The translations under genes were made by a program, and so were the position numbers. Of a DNA stretch of 49,524 nucleotides, positions 15,939-24,636 are shown in pieces. The stretch is from WRMS01 sp038562165 (GTDB lineage: Bacteria; Bacillota; Peptococcia; DRI-13; UBA5745): positions 1 through 49,524 of the forward strand of contig JBCFAO010000029.1 in the NCBI GenBank assembly GCA_038562165.1, given 5' to 3'. The notes beneath the pieces are model-generated. The model searched no databases. It worked only from the letters and a program-made list of their open reading frames with translations, and was not told the origin of the DNA. The number at the start of each line of letters is the position of its first letter. Position 1 is the stretch's first letter.

Positions 15939-16196
15939 ATGAGTCAACAACCTAATAATGTACGGTATCGTATGATCAAAACGGTAGAATGCGTAGAAGA
16001 ATGCGGGAAGGTTATGACTTATGGTATTTGCTGCCGGGAAGACAAGAATCAACAAAATCGCCGCAAAGTAAAATATCATATAGTTCCTAATATATCTACT
16101 AAACCTAATTTTGTAGAAGAATTAGTAACTCGTTTGGTTGCCAACAATGCTGATCCCGTACATCTAATGGATCTGATTTATGATTATTTACCGTAG
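15939..16196 (+). CDS. DUF6514 family protein (85 aa)
   Basis: Small soluble protein typical of Clostridia, function unknown. The family pattern is a beta-rich start containing a YGI segment (VMTYGICCRE here) and a helical end with Asp-Pro-Val-His-Leu and a final acidic 'LIYDYLP'. ATG 15939 is chosen because GGGAGG lies 7 nt upstream; three earlier codons including another ATG are in frame. It is monocistronic, with its own promoter and a strong palindromic terminator. Confidence 0.75.
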   Translation: MSQQPNNVRYRMIKTVECVEECGKVMTYGICCREDKNQQNRRKVKYHIVPNISTKPNFVEELVTRLVANNADPVHLMDLIYDYLP

Positions 16197-16260
16197 AACT
16201 ACTCAAAAAAAGGAATACCCAAAGGGCTGGGACAAGACCGGCCACAGAGCCGCAAGCGTA

Positions 16261-16302
16261 AATACCCGGGGGTGTCTCATTTTTTGAGACACCCCCGGTA
16301 TT
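16261..16302. terminator. strong bidirectional terminator
   Basis: A near-perfect 18-bp stem (AATACC, one bulged C, GGGGGTGTCTCA / TGAGACACCCCCGGTATT) with a short T-loop, between the convergent DUF6514 and ABC ATPase genes. Confidence 0.85.
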
Positions 16303-16318
16303 GATTTGGTTAGAATTT

Positions 16319-17131
16319 TTACGCCTGCAGCATCATATATTTTCCCTCATGCTCCAGCATCACTATATCTCCATAAATCTTGGCCAGGCAGCCCCAAATT
16401 TCTTCCTTTGACGCTTCTGCCAGGGAGAGCTGGCCAATGATTTGGCCCTTCTGCAACAGGAATATCCGGTGGCAATAAGCCAAGGCAAAGTTGGGATCGT
16501 GAAGAGTCACCAAACCGGCTTTTCCCTCATCCTGAATTAGCTGCCTGACCCGGCTCAGCATTTTGTGGCGGTTCAGGAAATCCAGGGCGCTGTCCGGCTC
16601 GTCCATCAGCATGACAGGAGCGTCCTGCAGCAAGGTCCGGGCCAGGATTACCAGTTGTTTTTGGCCTTCACTGATCCGGGCAAAATCTTCATGGGCCAGC
16701 TGGGGGATGCCCATCTTGTCCAGCAGGTTTTTTGCCTGCTGCCGGTCCGCCGCCGCAGGTGAAGCAAACAAGGCTAAGTGAGGATTGCGGCCCATCAATA
16801 CGGCATCCAGTACCGTAACTCCTTGCATTTTGCTATATCTCTGGGGAATATAAGAGATGTATCTGGCCCGTTTATATTCGTTAAAGCCGGTGCAGTCCAG
16901 GCCATCTACCAGGCAGCGGCCTTCCTCCATAGGAAGCAGTCCGCAAAGGGCTTTCAACAAGGTGGTTTTACCGGACCCGTTGAGGCCCAAAAGAGCGCAA
17001 AACTCTCCCCGTTCAATAGTCAGGCTCACCCCCCGGACAACTTTGCGGTTGCCGTAGCCTGCCCAGGCATTCTCCAAATTCAGCAATCCTTTTGCTCTCC
17101 CCGGTCTGTCCAATCCGCCGGATTCCCTCAT
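16319..17131 (-). CDS. ABC transporter ATP-binding protein, FecE/BtuD type (270 aa)
   Basis: Energises the adjacent importer. Walker A GLNGSGKTT at residues 49-57, a degenerate signature loop ISEGQKQ (153-159, S-E-G-Q instead of S-G-G-Q), Walker B VMLMDEPDSALD (173-184) and the switch His in LVTLHDPN. The length fits the iron-siderophore/cobalamin/heme class. ATG 17131 overlaps the permease stop (ATGA), so the three genes 19209-16319 form one operon. Substrate cannot be fixed from sequence; a metal chelate is most likely. Confidence 0.9.
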   Translation of the reverse strand: MRESGGLDRPGRAKGLLNLENAWAGYGNRKVVRGVSLTIERGEFCALLGLNGSGKTTLLKALCGLLPMEEGRCLVDGLDCTGFNEYKRARYISYIPQRYSKMQGVTVLDAVLMGRNPHLALFASPAAADRQQAKNLLDKMGIPQLAHEDFARISEGQKQLVILARTLLQDAPVMLMDEPDSALDFLNRHKMLSRVRQLIQDEGKAGLVTLHDPNFALAYCHRIFLLQKGQIIGQLSLAEASKEEIWGCLAKIYGDIVMLEHEGKYMMLQA

Positions 17132-18129
17132 ATTCGTCCCGCCTTTCTGCTGCGCATAAAGTAGACGAGGAAAGGAACGCCGATAAACGTGGTCAGGATG
17201 CTGATGGGTATTTCCGCACTGTAGATGGAGCGGGCCAGACAGTCGGCCACCAGCAGGATAAAGGCTCCTGCCAGGGCAGCAAAGATGCCGGAAGCAAAGC
17301 TGGTACGTTTAAGAACCAAGCGGGCAATATGGGGGGCAATCAGCCCCACAAAATTGATCAGGCCGGTAAGACATATAATGGACGTAACCATCAGTGTAGA
17401 AAAGGTCAGAATAACGATACGAATCAGCTTTACCCGCACGCCCAGCATCCGGCTCTCATCTTCTTCCAGGCCCAGCAAAGCCACTTGGCGGCGCAGCAGC
17501 AAAAGACCCGCCAGGCCCGCCAAAAAGATGGGCAGAATGACCAATAGCTTAGAGGCCGTAATATTGCCGAAGCTGCCCATAGACCAAAACTCAATGGCTG
17601 CCAGTTCTTTTTCCGGATCGGCAAAAAACTTCAGTACCATAATGCAAGCTTCTGAAACCGCCTTAAGAATGATGCCGGCCAAAATGTAAGTGGTGGTATT
17701 GGCATAGCCGGTGGAGCGCACCAGGGCAATAACCAGCAGCATTACCAGCATGCCGCCTAAAAAGGCGGAGGCCGCCAGCAAAAAAGTGCTATGGCCAAAG
17801 AGAACAATAGCAATGGCAGCCCCCAGATTGGCCCCGCTGGCTACGCCGATAATGTCCGGTGAGGCCAGGGGATTTTTGAAAATAGTCTGATAAACAGACC
17901 CGGCCAAACCCAAGCCGATGCCGGCCAGCAAAGCCATTATGGTGCGGGGAACCCGCAGCGTAAAGAAAACGTCTCGTTTTAGCTGGCTGATTTCCCCGCC
18001 CAACAAAATAGTGCGTATTTCTTCCAGGCTTAAGGGGTATTTGCCAACGCAAACAGACAGGACAAAGGCAGCCGCCACCAAGACGGCTGCCAGCAGGAAT
18101 ATCTGTTTTCTGCGGCCCTCACTAATCAT
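17128..18129 (-). CDS. FecCD-family ABC permease (333 aa)
   Basis: Multi-pass inner-membrane permease of the iron(III)-siderophore/vitamin B12 importer family. About nine or ten hydrophobic segments are visible. Conserved blocks include LRVPRTIMALLAGIGLGLAGSVYQ near the N-terminus, NPLASPDIIGVASGANLGA, and GLIAPHIARLVLKR, the loop that contacts the ATPase. Length is normal. It starts 3 nt after the substrate-binding-protein stop and overlaps the ATPase gene by 4 nt. Confidence 0.92.
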   Translation of the reverse strand: MISEGRRKQIFLLAAVLVAAAFVLSVCVGKYPLSLEEIRTILLGGEISQLKRDVFFTLRVPRTIMALLAGIGLGLAGSVYQTIFKNPLASPDIIGVASGANLGAAIAIVLFGHSTFLLAASAFLGGMLVMLLVIALVRSTGYANTTTYILAGIILKAVSEACIMVLKFFADPEKELAAIEFWSMGSFGNITASKLLVILPIFLAGLAGLLLLRRQVALLGLEEDESRMLGVRVKLIRIVILTFSTLMVTSIICLTGLINFVGLIAPHIARLVLKRTSFASGIFAALAGAFILLVADCLARSIYSAEIPISILTTFIGVPFLVYFMRSRKAGRI

Positions 18130-18132
18130 CGA

Positions 18133-19209
18133 TTACTTTCCAATCAAAGAAGTATCAATATCTACACCATAAAATTCTTTATAAAAGGCGGCTGCATCTG
18201 CTTGGAGCTCCGCCAGGGGATATAGGTCTTCATGCAGGGCATTTAACAGCCAGCGTATACCCAGCGTGCAGGAAGGAACAGGAGAATCCCAGGCTTCAAA
18301 GCCTTTGGGCATCTGGTAAACCCAGCCTTCCTTGATGGCGGTAATCTGGGCCAATTGGGCATCGCCCAGCACATCTTCTTTGGAATAACCGGCTTCGGCA
18401 GGAATAACAATAATCTCCGGATTCATGGCGATAATCTGCTCATAGGAAACATCGGTCCAATTGTCGCCGCCCATAGCCTCGGCAGCATTAATACCGCCGG
18501 CGGCGGCAATCAGGGAAGCCTGGTACATATCCTTAGGTGCGGTGCTGAGATAAGCGCTGTTCCCGGCCATGTACACACTGGGCTTTTCACTGATATCCTT
18601 TGTTAATTCGGCAACTGCAGCCAACTCGACATTATAATAACTAATCAGCTTGGCAACCTCTTCCTCGACGCCGGCAGCCTGTCCAATCAGATCAATCATG
18701 TCCACTAACTCCTGGTGGCTCTCGGGGCTCACCAAAATCACCGGTATGCCCAGTTCTGTCATGGTATCGGCACTGTCTTTGAGACGCTTAGGCAGGATCA
18801 CCAAATCCGGCTCCAGGGCAATACAGCCTTCCATGTTAAATTCTTTGGCGGTGCCCACGTTGGGCAGCTCCAGCAAACGGGGCGCAGCCATAGCATAGAT
18901 AGGACGGCTGTCGGCCTTCGCTTCAATGCCTGCCAGTTTATCCCCAAGGCCTAAAGCGATACAGGCGGAAGAAGAAATATAGTATCCGCTGACGATTCTT
19001 TCCACCGGCCCTTCGATGACAACCTCCCGCCCGGCCTGGTCGGTAACGGTAACCGCAGCATTTTCCGCCCCGGCGCCCTCACTGCCTTGAGTTTCGGTAG
19101 ACTGTTGTTCCGTAGGGTTTTGGCTTGCAGGGCTGCCGCAGGCCGCCAGTGAAGCAACCAACATCAGAATCAGTAGCAAACTTAGCAATTTACTGGTTAG
19201 TTTAGACAT
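18133..19209 (-). CDS. substrate-binding lipoprotein of the metal-chelate ABC importer (358 aa)
   Basis: Signal peptide with lipobox Leu-Ala-Ala-Cys (Cys24), then a low-complexity Gln/Thr/Glu linker and a periplasmic-binding fold of the iron/cobalamin class (cluster A). Family blocks: VTDQAGREVVIEGPVERIV, the EGCIALEPDLVIL strand and the 'YEQIIAMNPEIIVIP' segment. ATG 19209 is chosen for AGGGGAG 7 nt upstream. The promoter region contains palindromes suited to a metal-responsive repressor. Confidence 0.9.
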   Translation of the reverse strand: MSKLTSKLLSLLLILMLVASLAACGSPASQNPTEQQSTETQGSEGAGAENAAVTVTDQAGREVVIEGPVERIVSGYYISSSACIALGLGDKLAGIEAKADSRPIYAMAAPRLLELPNVGTAKEFNMEGCIALEPDLVILPKRLKDSADTMTELGIPVILVSPESHQELVDMIDLIGQAAGVEEEVAKLISYYNVELAAVAELTKDISEKPSVYMAGNSAYLSTAPKDMYQASLIAAAGGINAAEAMGGDNWTDVSYEQIIAMNPEIIVIPAEAGYSKEDVLGDAQLAQITAIKEGWVYQMPKGFEAWDSPVPSCTLGIRWLLNALHEDLYPLAELQADAAAFYKEFYGVDIDTSLIGK

Positions 19210-19251
19210 ATGTACTCCCCTTCTCATGTTTTTTATACATCGGCGTGTTTT

Positions 19252-19292
19252 ATAACGCAGAGCGTTATTCTATCTTAGCCTAACGCATTATA
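19252..19292 (-). promoter_or_regulatory. promoter and candidate DtxR-type operator of the metal-chelate importer
   Basis: On the minus strand TATAAT (19287-19292) is followed by TTAGGCTAA (19275-19283), which matches the centre of DtxR/IdeR boxes, and by a perfect 17-bp palindrome ATAACGC-TCT-GCGTTAT (19252-19268). Both lie downstream of the -10. The -35 is weak. Regulation by the DtxR-like protein at 19961 is inferred. Confidence 0.45.
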
Positions 19293-19365
19293 TCACAGAG
19301 TGGCAGTTAAGGACAGTAGCTAATTACACTGCTTTAACATCACGAATCAGACTTTAAATTCCAAA

Positions 19366-19490
19366 GTAAATTCCATCCCTGTCATGATACGCTGCTCTCA
19401 AGTAAGTTTTTATTGTCCTACTTGAGAGTAGCGTATCATCATCTTTAAAAGTGGAACTTAGTTCGGGAAACCGAAAGGGGTGGAATTAAC
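19366..19490. repeat. structured 125-nt element: outer stem, 21-bp hairpin, GAAA hairpin
   Basis: The outer arms 19366-19380 and 19476-19490 pair over 15 positions with one mismatch and one wobble. Inside are a 21-bp hairpin (19384-19404 with 19419-19439, one wobble, 14-nt loop) and a TTCGG-GAAA-CCGAA tetraloop hairpin (19462-19475) that abuts the 3' outer arm. It contains no gene and could be a structured RNA or a MITE. Confidence 0.6.
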
Positions 19491-19563
19491 TCGAAGAAAT
19501 AGATTAGTATTGTTCATTTTCGGAGGTTGCTTGTCCCACGGACTCAATCCTACGGATACAATT

Positions 19564-19611
19564 CGCTATCCGAAGATATTTAGCACGCGAATGTTCCGCT
19601 ATCCGAAGATA
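19564..19611. repeat. direct repeat CGCTATCCGAAGATA, two copies
   Basis: Exact 15-bp copies at 19564-19578 and 19597-19611, 33 bp apart. A related TTCGCTATCT occurs in the hairpin at 6951-6998. Confidence 0.6.
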
Positions 19612-19625
19612 ATTGGGGCGCAGAT

Positions 19626-19797
19626 GAGCAATTTTTTCGTTTGTAAGTGATTTGCAGAGGCCGCCAAGCCAAATTCAGGCCGTTTCTGTGCCATTTTTGC
19701 GGTTGTGCGTTAATACCCTCTTCGCATTTTACCTACAAACGCAAAACTTGCTCACCCGGCTCCGCCGATTTCCATACAACCGCAATTTTTGCACAGG
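19626..19797. repeat. repeat island B: two direct and two inverted units
   Basis: Left arm: GAGCAATTTTTTCGTTTGTA (19626) and GTGCCATTTTTGCGGTTGTG (19688). Right arm in opposite orientation: CTACAAACGCAAAACTTGCT (19733) and CATACAACCGCAATTTTTGC (19773), exactly 40 bp apart. The units match the repeat family of islands C and D. Confidence 0.6.
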
Positions 19798-19884
19798 CCG
19801 AAACCTGCGGATAACGCCTCACCCTCACTGCCCTCACACTCAGCTGGCTAAACGAATGATATATTGCAAATCCTTTGTTTGCAA

Positions 19885-19921
19885 TCAAAATGGATAGTTG
19901 TTTAAAAACTATCCATTTTGA
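19885..19921. terminator. terminator-like hairpin after the DtxR gene
   Basis: Perfect 15-bp stem (TCAAAATGGATAGTT / AACTATCCATTTTGA) with a 7-nt loop, 40 nt downstream of the dtxR-like stop. The T-run is better on the plus strand. A second small hairpin (ATTGCAAA / TTTGCAAT) is adjacent at 19863-19885. Confidence 0.6.
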
Positions 19922-19960
19922 GTTTTTGCCGCAGCAGCTACAGCCACATGGGAATCGGCT

Positions 19961-20377
19961 TTACTTCTTAACAGCGCATTTTCCTTCGCACCGGTGTTCT
20001 TTGCTCTCGCGGCTGTTAAATCGGCACAGGGCGCAAAGGGTTTCAACGCTGATGACATGTTCCATTGCACAGGCATTGGTATTTGCCGTCTCTTCCTCCA
20101 GTCCCAGCACATTATGTAAAAAACGGTATATGATCGCAGACTTATCCAGCATCAGAACGGCAAGGGTTTCTCCTTCTGGTGTCAGCATTACCTGCCGTTG
20201 CTCATTTCGACACACCAATCCCTTTTCGGCCAGCCGGCTCATAGCGAGGCTGGCGCTGGTTTTAGATACGCCCAGTTCCTCTGCAATGTCTACGATACGG
20301 ACATAGTCGCTGCCGCCGCAGGAAAGCTCGTAAACGGCTTTTATATAGTGCTGCATTGATATTGTAAGATCAGACAT
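19961..20377 (-). CDS. DtxR/MntR-family metal-dependent repressor with Cys-rich tail (138 aa)
   Basis: Iron- or manganese-responsive regulator. The N-terminal winged helix is clear (YIKAVYELS, VRIVDIAEELGVSKTSASLAMSRLAEKGLV), followed by the dimerisation helices with the metal-site segment NACAMEHVIS. The usual His in the RH(x)LLE helix is replaced (DKSAIIYRFL). The C-terminus carries four extra cysteines (LCALC and RCEGKC). There is no SH3-like domain, as in MntR. ATG 20377 follows GGGAGGG; longer starts overlap the upstream gene. As last gene of the transporter cluster it probably controls it. Confidence 0.82.
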   Translation of the reverse strand: MSDLTISMQHYIKAVYELSCGGSDYVRIVDIAEELGVSKTSASLAMSRLAEKGLVCRNEQRQVMLTPEGETLAVLMLDKSAIIYRFLHNVLGLEEETANTNACAMEHVISVETLCALCRFNSRESKEHRCEGKCAVKK

Positions 20378-20396
20378 ATGATATCCCTCCCATCCT

Positions 20397-21047
20397 TCAT
20401 GTATTTCCTCCTGATTTCCTGCGATAACGGAAGTCACAGCAATCATCTCCAGCTGCCAGGGTTTTCCTGCGGATCAGTTCCGCTCCCATAAAATCCGCCG
20501 AGATAAAATCAAACTGGCACATTTGAGGCACGATGTTTGTGCAGCCTTCCTGCTGGGCCAGCCTGCAAAGCCCGCACTGGGTATAGTTGATGCCATATTC
20601 CTCAAGCGTATCGCCGGGGATAAATTCGCTTTTCCAGTCATAGGGATTCTCTTTTTCCTGCGAGGCCTTGGCCTGGAGCGCCTTTTTATCCTGAAAGGCT
20701 TTGGTAAACGGATCTTTTTTGTTCATGCGGCGCATGAGAGGATTTTCCCCCATGGCGGCAATCATCTCACCCAGTGTTTCTTCCCCAATCCTACCGTTGC
20801 CGGACTGGTAAACGGCAATCACCAAGGCGCCCCATGTCAAAGCCATAGCCAAAGGATTTTCCTTTGTGCTGCCGATGGAAGGCGTGCGGGCAAGAATTTC
20901 CCTGTAACGCCTTTTGCTTGCCTTCTTTAATGCAGAAAGATCTATACCGGCACATTGCTTCTGCAAAGCAGGGAAAAAGATTCGTGAAAAGAAGTGCCAA
21001 AGAAACTTTGCCGTAAAATCGTAAGGGATGACAGTTTGTTTCATCAT
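20397..21047 (-). CDS. ATC-hydrolase-like protein (216 aa)
   Basis: Resembles the family named after L-2-amino-thiazoline-4-carboxylic acid hydrolase. The C-terminal half shows the family pattern: YTQCGLCRLAQQEG, then a VPQMCQFDF segment, and GDDCCDFRY near the end. The N-terminal half is helical. Most clostridial members have no tested activity, so the name is a family label. It starts 6 nt after the stop of the second ABC half-transporter; two adjacent ATG codons (21047 and 21044) are possible after GAGGTG. Its place in a putative metallophore-uptake cluster suggests a substrate related to a thiazoline compound, which is inference. Confidence 0.75.
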   Translation of the reverse strand: MMKQTVIPYDFTAKFLWHFFSRIFFPALQKQCAGIDLSALKKASKRRYREILARTPSIGSTKENPLAMALTWGALVIAVYQSGNGRIGEETLGEMIAAMGENPLMRRMNKKDPFTKAFQDKKALQAKASQEKENPYDWKSEFIPGDTLEEYGINYTQCGLCRLAQQEGCTNIVPQMCQFDFISADFMGAELIRRKTLAAGDDCCDFRYRRKSGGNT

Positions 21048-21053
21048 CTCACC

Positions 21054-22802
21054 TCACGCCCCTACGCTCCATCCAAGACTCTCCTGCTGAATGGTAAAGA
21101 GCTTGTGGTACAACCCGTTCTGCCGGATCAGCTCCTCATGGGTACCCTGTTCCGCCACACGGCCTTTGTCCAAAACGATGATCTGCCCGACGCCTGTAAT
21201 GGTACGCAGGCGGTGGGCGATGACGATCACTGTTTTGCCCTCGATCAGCGTGGAGATGGCCCGCTGAATCAGCGCTTCGTTTTCGGGGTCAAGAGATGCG
21301 GTAGCCTCGTCCAGCAGCACAATCGGCGCATCCTTCAGAAGCGCCCGGGCAATGGAAAGCCGTTGGCGCTCTCCGCCGGAAAGGGTGGAACCATTCTCGC
21401 CCAGCATGGTGTCGTAGCCAACCGGCAATTTCTGCACAAACTCATCACAGCAGGCAGCTTTGGCTGCGGCCATGACCTCCTCGGGGGTGGCGTCCATATT
21501 GCCGATACGGATGTTATTATAGATGGTGTCGTTGAATAGCACCACATCCTGGAAGACAAAGCTCATGTAGCTCATGAGATGCTCGGGGTCCAGGGTTTTG
21601 ACGTCTATGCCCCCAATGGTGAGCGTTCCTTTGTTTGTATCCCAAAAGCGGGCAATCAGGCGGGATACGGTGCTCTTGCCGCTGCCGGAGGGGCCCACCA
21701 GCGCCGTTATACCGCCTGATGGGATGGTCACGTTCATGCCGCTGATCGTCTGTTCCCCATCGTCATTATAGCGAAAGTCCACGTCCTCGAATGCGATATT
21801 GTACTGCTTAATTTCCTTTTCCGTGTTGCCCTCCATGGGCTGGAAAGCCATCAAATCGCGCATGCGTTTGATGGCGATCTGGAAATAGAACAGCTCCGGC
21901 AAAAGAGTCAGCTCCACCAAAACCGGGCCGTAAATCCGTACCACGATCATTACAAACATGATCATAGGGATAAAGGCAATCTGCCCATTGGTCAAAAGGG
22001 TGGTGCCCAGCAGCACGGTGAGCCCGATGCCCGCCTGCAGCACGACTTGGGCACCGGTGACAAAAATGCCCGTGCCAAGCTCCATCGCCACTGCGCTGCG
22101 CATCATGGTGCGCAGCGCATTTTCCAGCGCTGAGAATTTCTCCCCGTCCAGGTTGCAGGCCCGGATCACCTTGATGCCCTCGATATACTCCTGTACCTGA
22201 CCGGAGGCCGCCAGCTTGGCATCCATATGCTTTTGGTGCAGCTTGCCGTAGATCCTGCGGCTGAACAGGATAATGAAGAACGCCAGGGGCACGGTGATAA
22301 ACATGGCCAGCGCCATACGCCAGTCGAATAATGCCATCATGGCGCAGATCACAGTAATGGAAATCGCGTTGGCAAAAAGCTGCGGTACGATATGGCTCAA
22401 AACGTGCTCGCTGGTAGCCACGTCGTCCATCAGATTGGTGGTCAGCTCTGACAGGTCTTTGGAATTAAACAGGCTCATAGGCAGCTTTCGGATATGCTCG
22501 GCCAGTGTAATGCGCGTGCTTTCACTCTGGGTGTAGGAGGTGGTGTAGGTTTTTTTATAATCGTTTTTATGGCATAAGAACACGATGCCTGCCACGGCAA
22601 TCCCCAGGCCGAAATAGAGCCACATCCTGTTCCAGGAAATTTCCCCGCCGGTCAGGGGGCCAATGAGCTCCATAATCACCTGCATCATCACGCCAAAGGG
22701 CAGCATCAGGGAAAAGTTTGTCAGCGTACAGGCGGCAATGGCGCCCTTTAAGTCCTTGTACCCCTTGTCGGTCAGCATAAATAGGTCTTGCAGCTTAGGC
22801 AT
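21054..22802 (-). CDS. ABC half-transporter, permease fused to ATPase, second subunit (582 aa)
   Basis: Six-helix ABC-exporter-fold membrane domain (about residues 20-320) fused to an ATPase domain (about 340-575) with Walker A GPSGSGKST, signature LSGGERQR, Walker B IVLLDEATASLDPENE and the H-loop IVIAHRLRTI. It overlaps the preceding half-transporter gene by 8 nt, so the two are almost certainly a heterodimer. The pair resembles siderophore importers of exporter fold (YbtPQ/IrtAB type). ATG 22802 has AAGGAGGT upstream; longer frames run into the neighbour and are rejected. Confidence 0.88.
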   Translation of the reverse strand: MPKLQDLFMLTDKGYKDLKGAIAACTLTNFSLMLPFGVMMQVIMELIGPLTGGEISWNRMWLYFGLGIAVAGIVFLCHKNDYKKTYTTSYTQSESTRITLAEHIRKLPMSLFNSKDLSELTTNLMDDVATSEHVLSHIVPQLFANAISITVICAMMALFDWRMALAMFITVPLAFFIILFSRRIYGKLHQKHMDAKLAASGQVQEYIEGIKVIRACNLDGEKFSALENALRTMMRSAVAMELGTGIFVTGAQVVLQAGIGLTVLLGTTLLTNGQIAFIPMIMFVMIVVRIYGPVLVELTLLPELFYFQIAIKRMRDLMAFQPMEGNTEKEIKQYNIAFEDVDFRYNDDGEQTISGMNVTIPSGGITALVGPSGSGKSTVSRLIARFWDTNKGTLTIGGIDVKTLDPEHLMSYMSFVFQDVVLFNDTIYNNIRIGNMDATPEEVMAAAKAACCDEFVQKLPVGYDTMLGENGSTLSGGERQRLSIARALLKDAPIVLLDEATASLDPENEALIQRAISTLIEGKTVIVIAHRLRTITGVGQIIVLDKGRVAEQGTHEELIRQNGLYHKLFTIQQESLGWSVGA

Positions 22803-24612
22803 GTGTACGCACCTCCTTTTTGTTTGCCATGCTCCAGGTTGCCGTTTCGGTGTAGGTCTGCCACATGGTGTGATATTTACCGCCTTTTTGAATGAGCTCA
22901 TCATGGGTGCCCTGCTCAATCACCCGGCCGCCCTCCACCACAATGATGTTGTTGGCGCCCCGGACAGTGGAGAGGCGATGGGCGATCATCACGACGGTTT
23001 TGTTCTTCATCAGTTTCTCAAAGGCTTTTTGAATGAGGTGCTCGTTTTCAGGATCGGCGAAGGCGGTGGCCTCATCCAGCACGACAATAGGCGCATCCTT
23101 GACGATAGCCCGTGCAATGGCGATACGCTGTTTTTCCCCGCCGGATAGGTGTACGCCCCGCGTTCCGATGACGGTCTGATAGCCCTTGGGCAGCTTCATA
23201 ATAAAATCATGGCACTGGGCCGCTTTTGCCGCTTCTATGACCTGCTCATCGTCGGCGTCCTGGTTGCCCATGCGGATATTGTCCATCACGCTCTGCTTGA
23301 ACAGGAATACATCCTGAAATACAAAGCTGACCTGATCCATTAGGTAATGGGCATCCATCTGCCGGATATCCACGCCGCCAATGGCGATTTCACCTCCCGT
23401 CACATCAAAAAAACGGGGAATCAGATGGGCGATGGTGCTTTTCCCGCCGCCGGATGGGCCGACAATCGCCGTGATCTCCCCCGGTTTGGCTCGGAATGAG
23501 ACGCCGGAAAGGGCTTCGGTCTCTTTGGCTTTATCATAAGAGAAGGTGACCTCCCGGAATGAAACATCATGGGATCCTGCGGTTTTGGGCTGGGCGGGCT
23601 GTGTGAGTTCGGGCTCGGCCAGCACCTGGTCCATTGCCTCAACGCCGCCAATGATGCGCATTGCGTTGCCATTGACATACATGATCCTCATCAAAATGGT
23701 TGCGATGGATTGGACAAAGATCAAGTAAAAAATCACCGTACTGGCAAAGGATGCGTAGTCGGTAGTTTTCATACCCACCCAAATCGCAACCGGCAGGATA
23801 AACAGATAGATGTTGTTTACAAGGGTGGTAAATCCGGAAAAGGAGTTCTCCCAGCTCAGCGTATAAGGGATCACCATGGCGGTATAGGCCTTGATGGTGT
23901 CGTGGAGCCGGCGGAAGGAGTAGACCGTCTGCTTGAATGCCTTGACCACCGAGATACCCCGGATGTATTCTACCGAGGCGTTGTTCATTTCCTCAATGGA
24001 TTTTTGGTATTTCGCCATCATCGCTTTGGAGCCTTCATTTCCGTAAATCGAAAACTGCATGAGAAATGCCAGAAGAACGCCTAAGAGGGCGGCCAGGCCG
24101 AAACGCCAGTCCACAGCCATCAAGATAATCACCATGACAACCGGGGCGACAAAGGCCCCCACCAGATCGGGCAGCTGATGGGCAATAAAGCCTTCCACCT
24201 TCTCGATGTTTTCATCGGTGATTTTTCGCAGCTTTCCGCTACCCACCATCACATGAAAGCCCAGAGGCACCTTGGCAAGATGGTTGGCAAAATTGACCTT
24301 GAGTTCGTACAAAGTACCAAATGCGGCCAAATGGGAGCAGACAAGAGCCCCCCAATACAGCAGGATGTTGCCCACCACACCCCCGAAGGCCAACCAGCCA
24401 TATTGAATTGTCAGCGCACTGTTTAGGTTTGCCATATCGGGCAATGCCCCGAGGATTTCGCCCACGATCAAATAAATGGCGATGTAGGGCACAAAACTTA
24501 CGATAGACGCCAGCGCTGAGAGAATCAGCGAGCCGATCACCAGCGGCTTTTTGGTAGCGGCCAACTCCAACAGGCGTGCCGTACCGGTTTTTTTCTTTTG
24601 TTCAGATTTCAT
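22795..24612 (-). CDS. ABC half-transporter, permease fused to ATPase, first subunit (605 aa)
   Basis: Same architecture as its partner: membrane domain with about six helices (20-310), ATPase with Walker A GPSGGGKST, signature LSGGEKQR and Walker B IVVLDEATAFADPENE. The 'ATAFADPENE' form after Walker B is typical, to my knowledge, of siderophore-uptake half-transporters. Translation starts at ATG 24612 after GGAAG. It follows EcfT by 24 nt. Direction of transport cannot be proved from sequence; context favours import of a metal chelate. Confidence 0.88.
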   Translation of the reverse strand: MKSEQKKKTGTARLLELAATKKPLVIGSLILSALASIVSFVPYIAIYLIVGEILGALPDMANLNSALTIQYGWLAFGGVVGNILLYWGALVCSHLAAFGTLYELKVNFANHLAKVPLGFHVMVGSGKLRKITDENIEKVEGFIAHQLPDLVGAFVAPVVMVIILMAVDWRFGLAALLGVLLAFLMQFSIYGNEGSKAMMAKYQKSIEEMNNASVEYIRGISVVKAFKQTVYSFRRLHDTIKAYTAMVIPYTLSWENSFSGFTTLVNNIYLFILPVAIWVGMKTTDYASFASTVIFYLIFVQSIATILMRIMYVNGNAMRIIGGVEAMDQVLAEPELTQPAQPKTAGSHDVSFREVTFSYDKAKETEALSGVSFRAKPGEITAIVGPSGGGKSTIAHLIPRFFDVTGGEIAIGGVDIRQMDAHYLMDQVSFVFQDVFLFKQSVMDNIRMGNQDADDEQVIEAAKAAQCHDFIMKLPKGYQTVIGTRGVHLSGGEKQRIAIARAIVKDAPIVVLDEATAFADPENEHLIQKAFEKLMKNKTVVMIAHRLSTVRGANNIIVVEGGRVIEQGTHDELIQKGGKYHTMWQTYTETATWSMANKKEVRTHA

Positions 24613-24636
24613 ACGATCAGCTTCCTTTCCTGCTGT

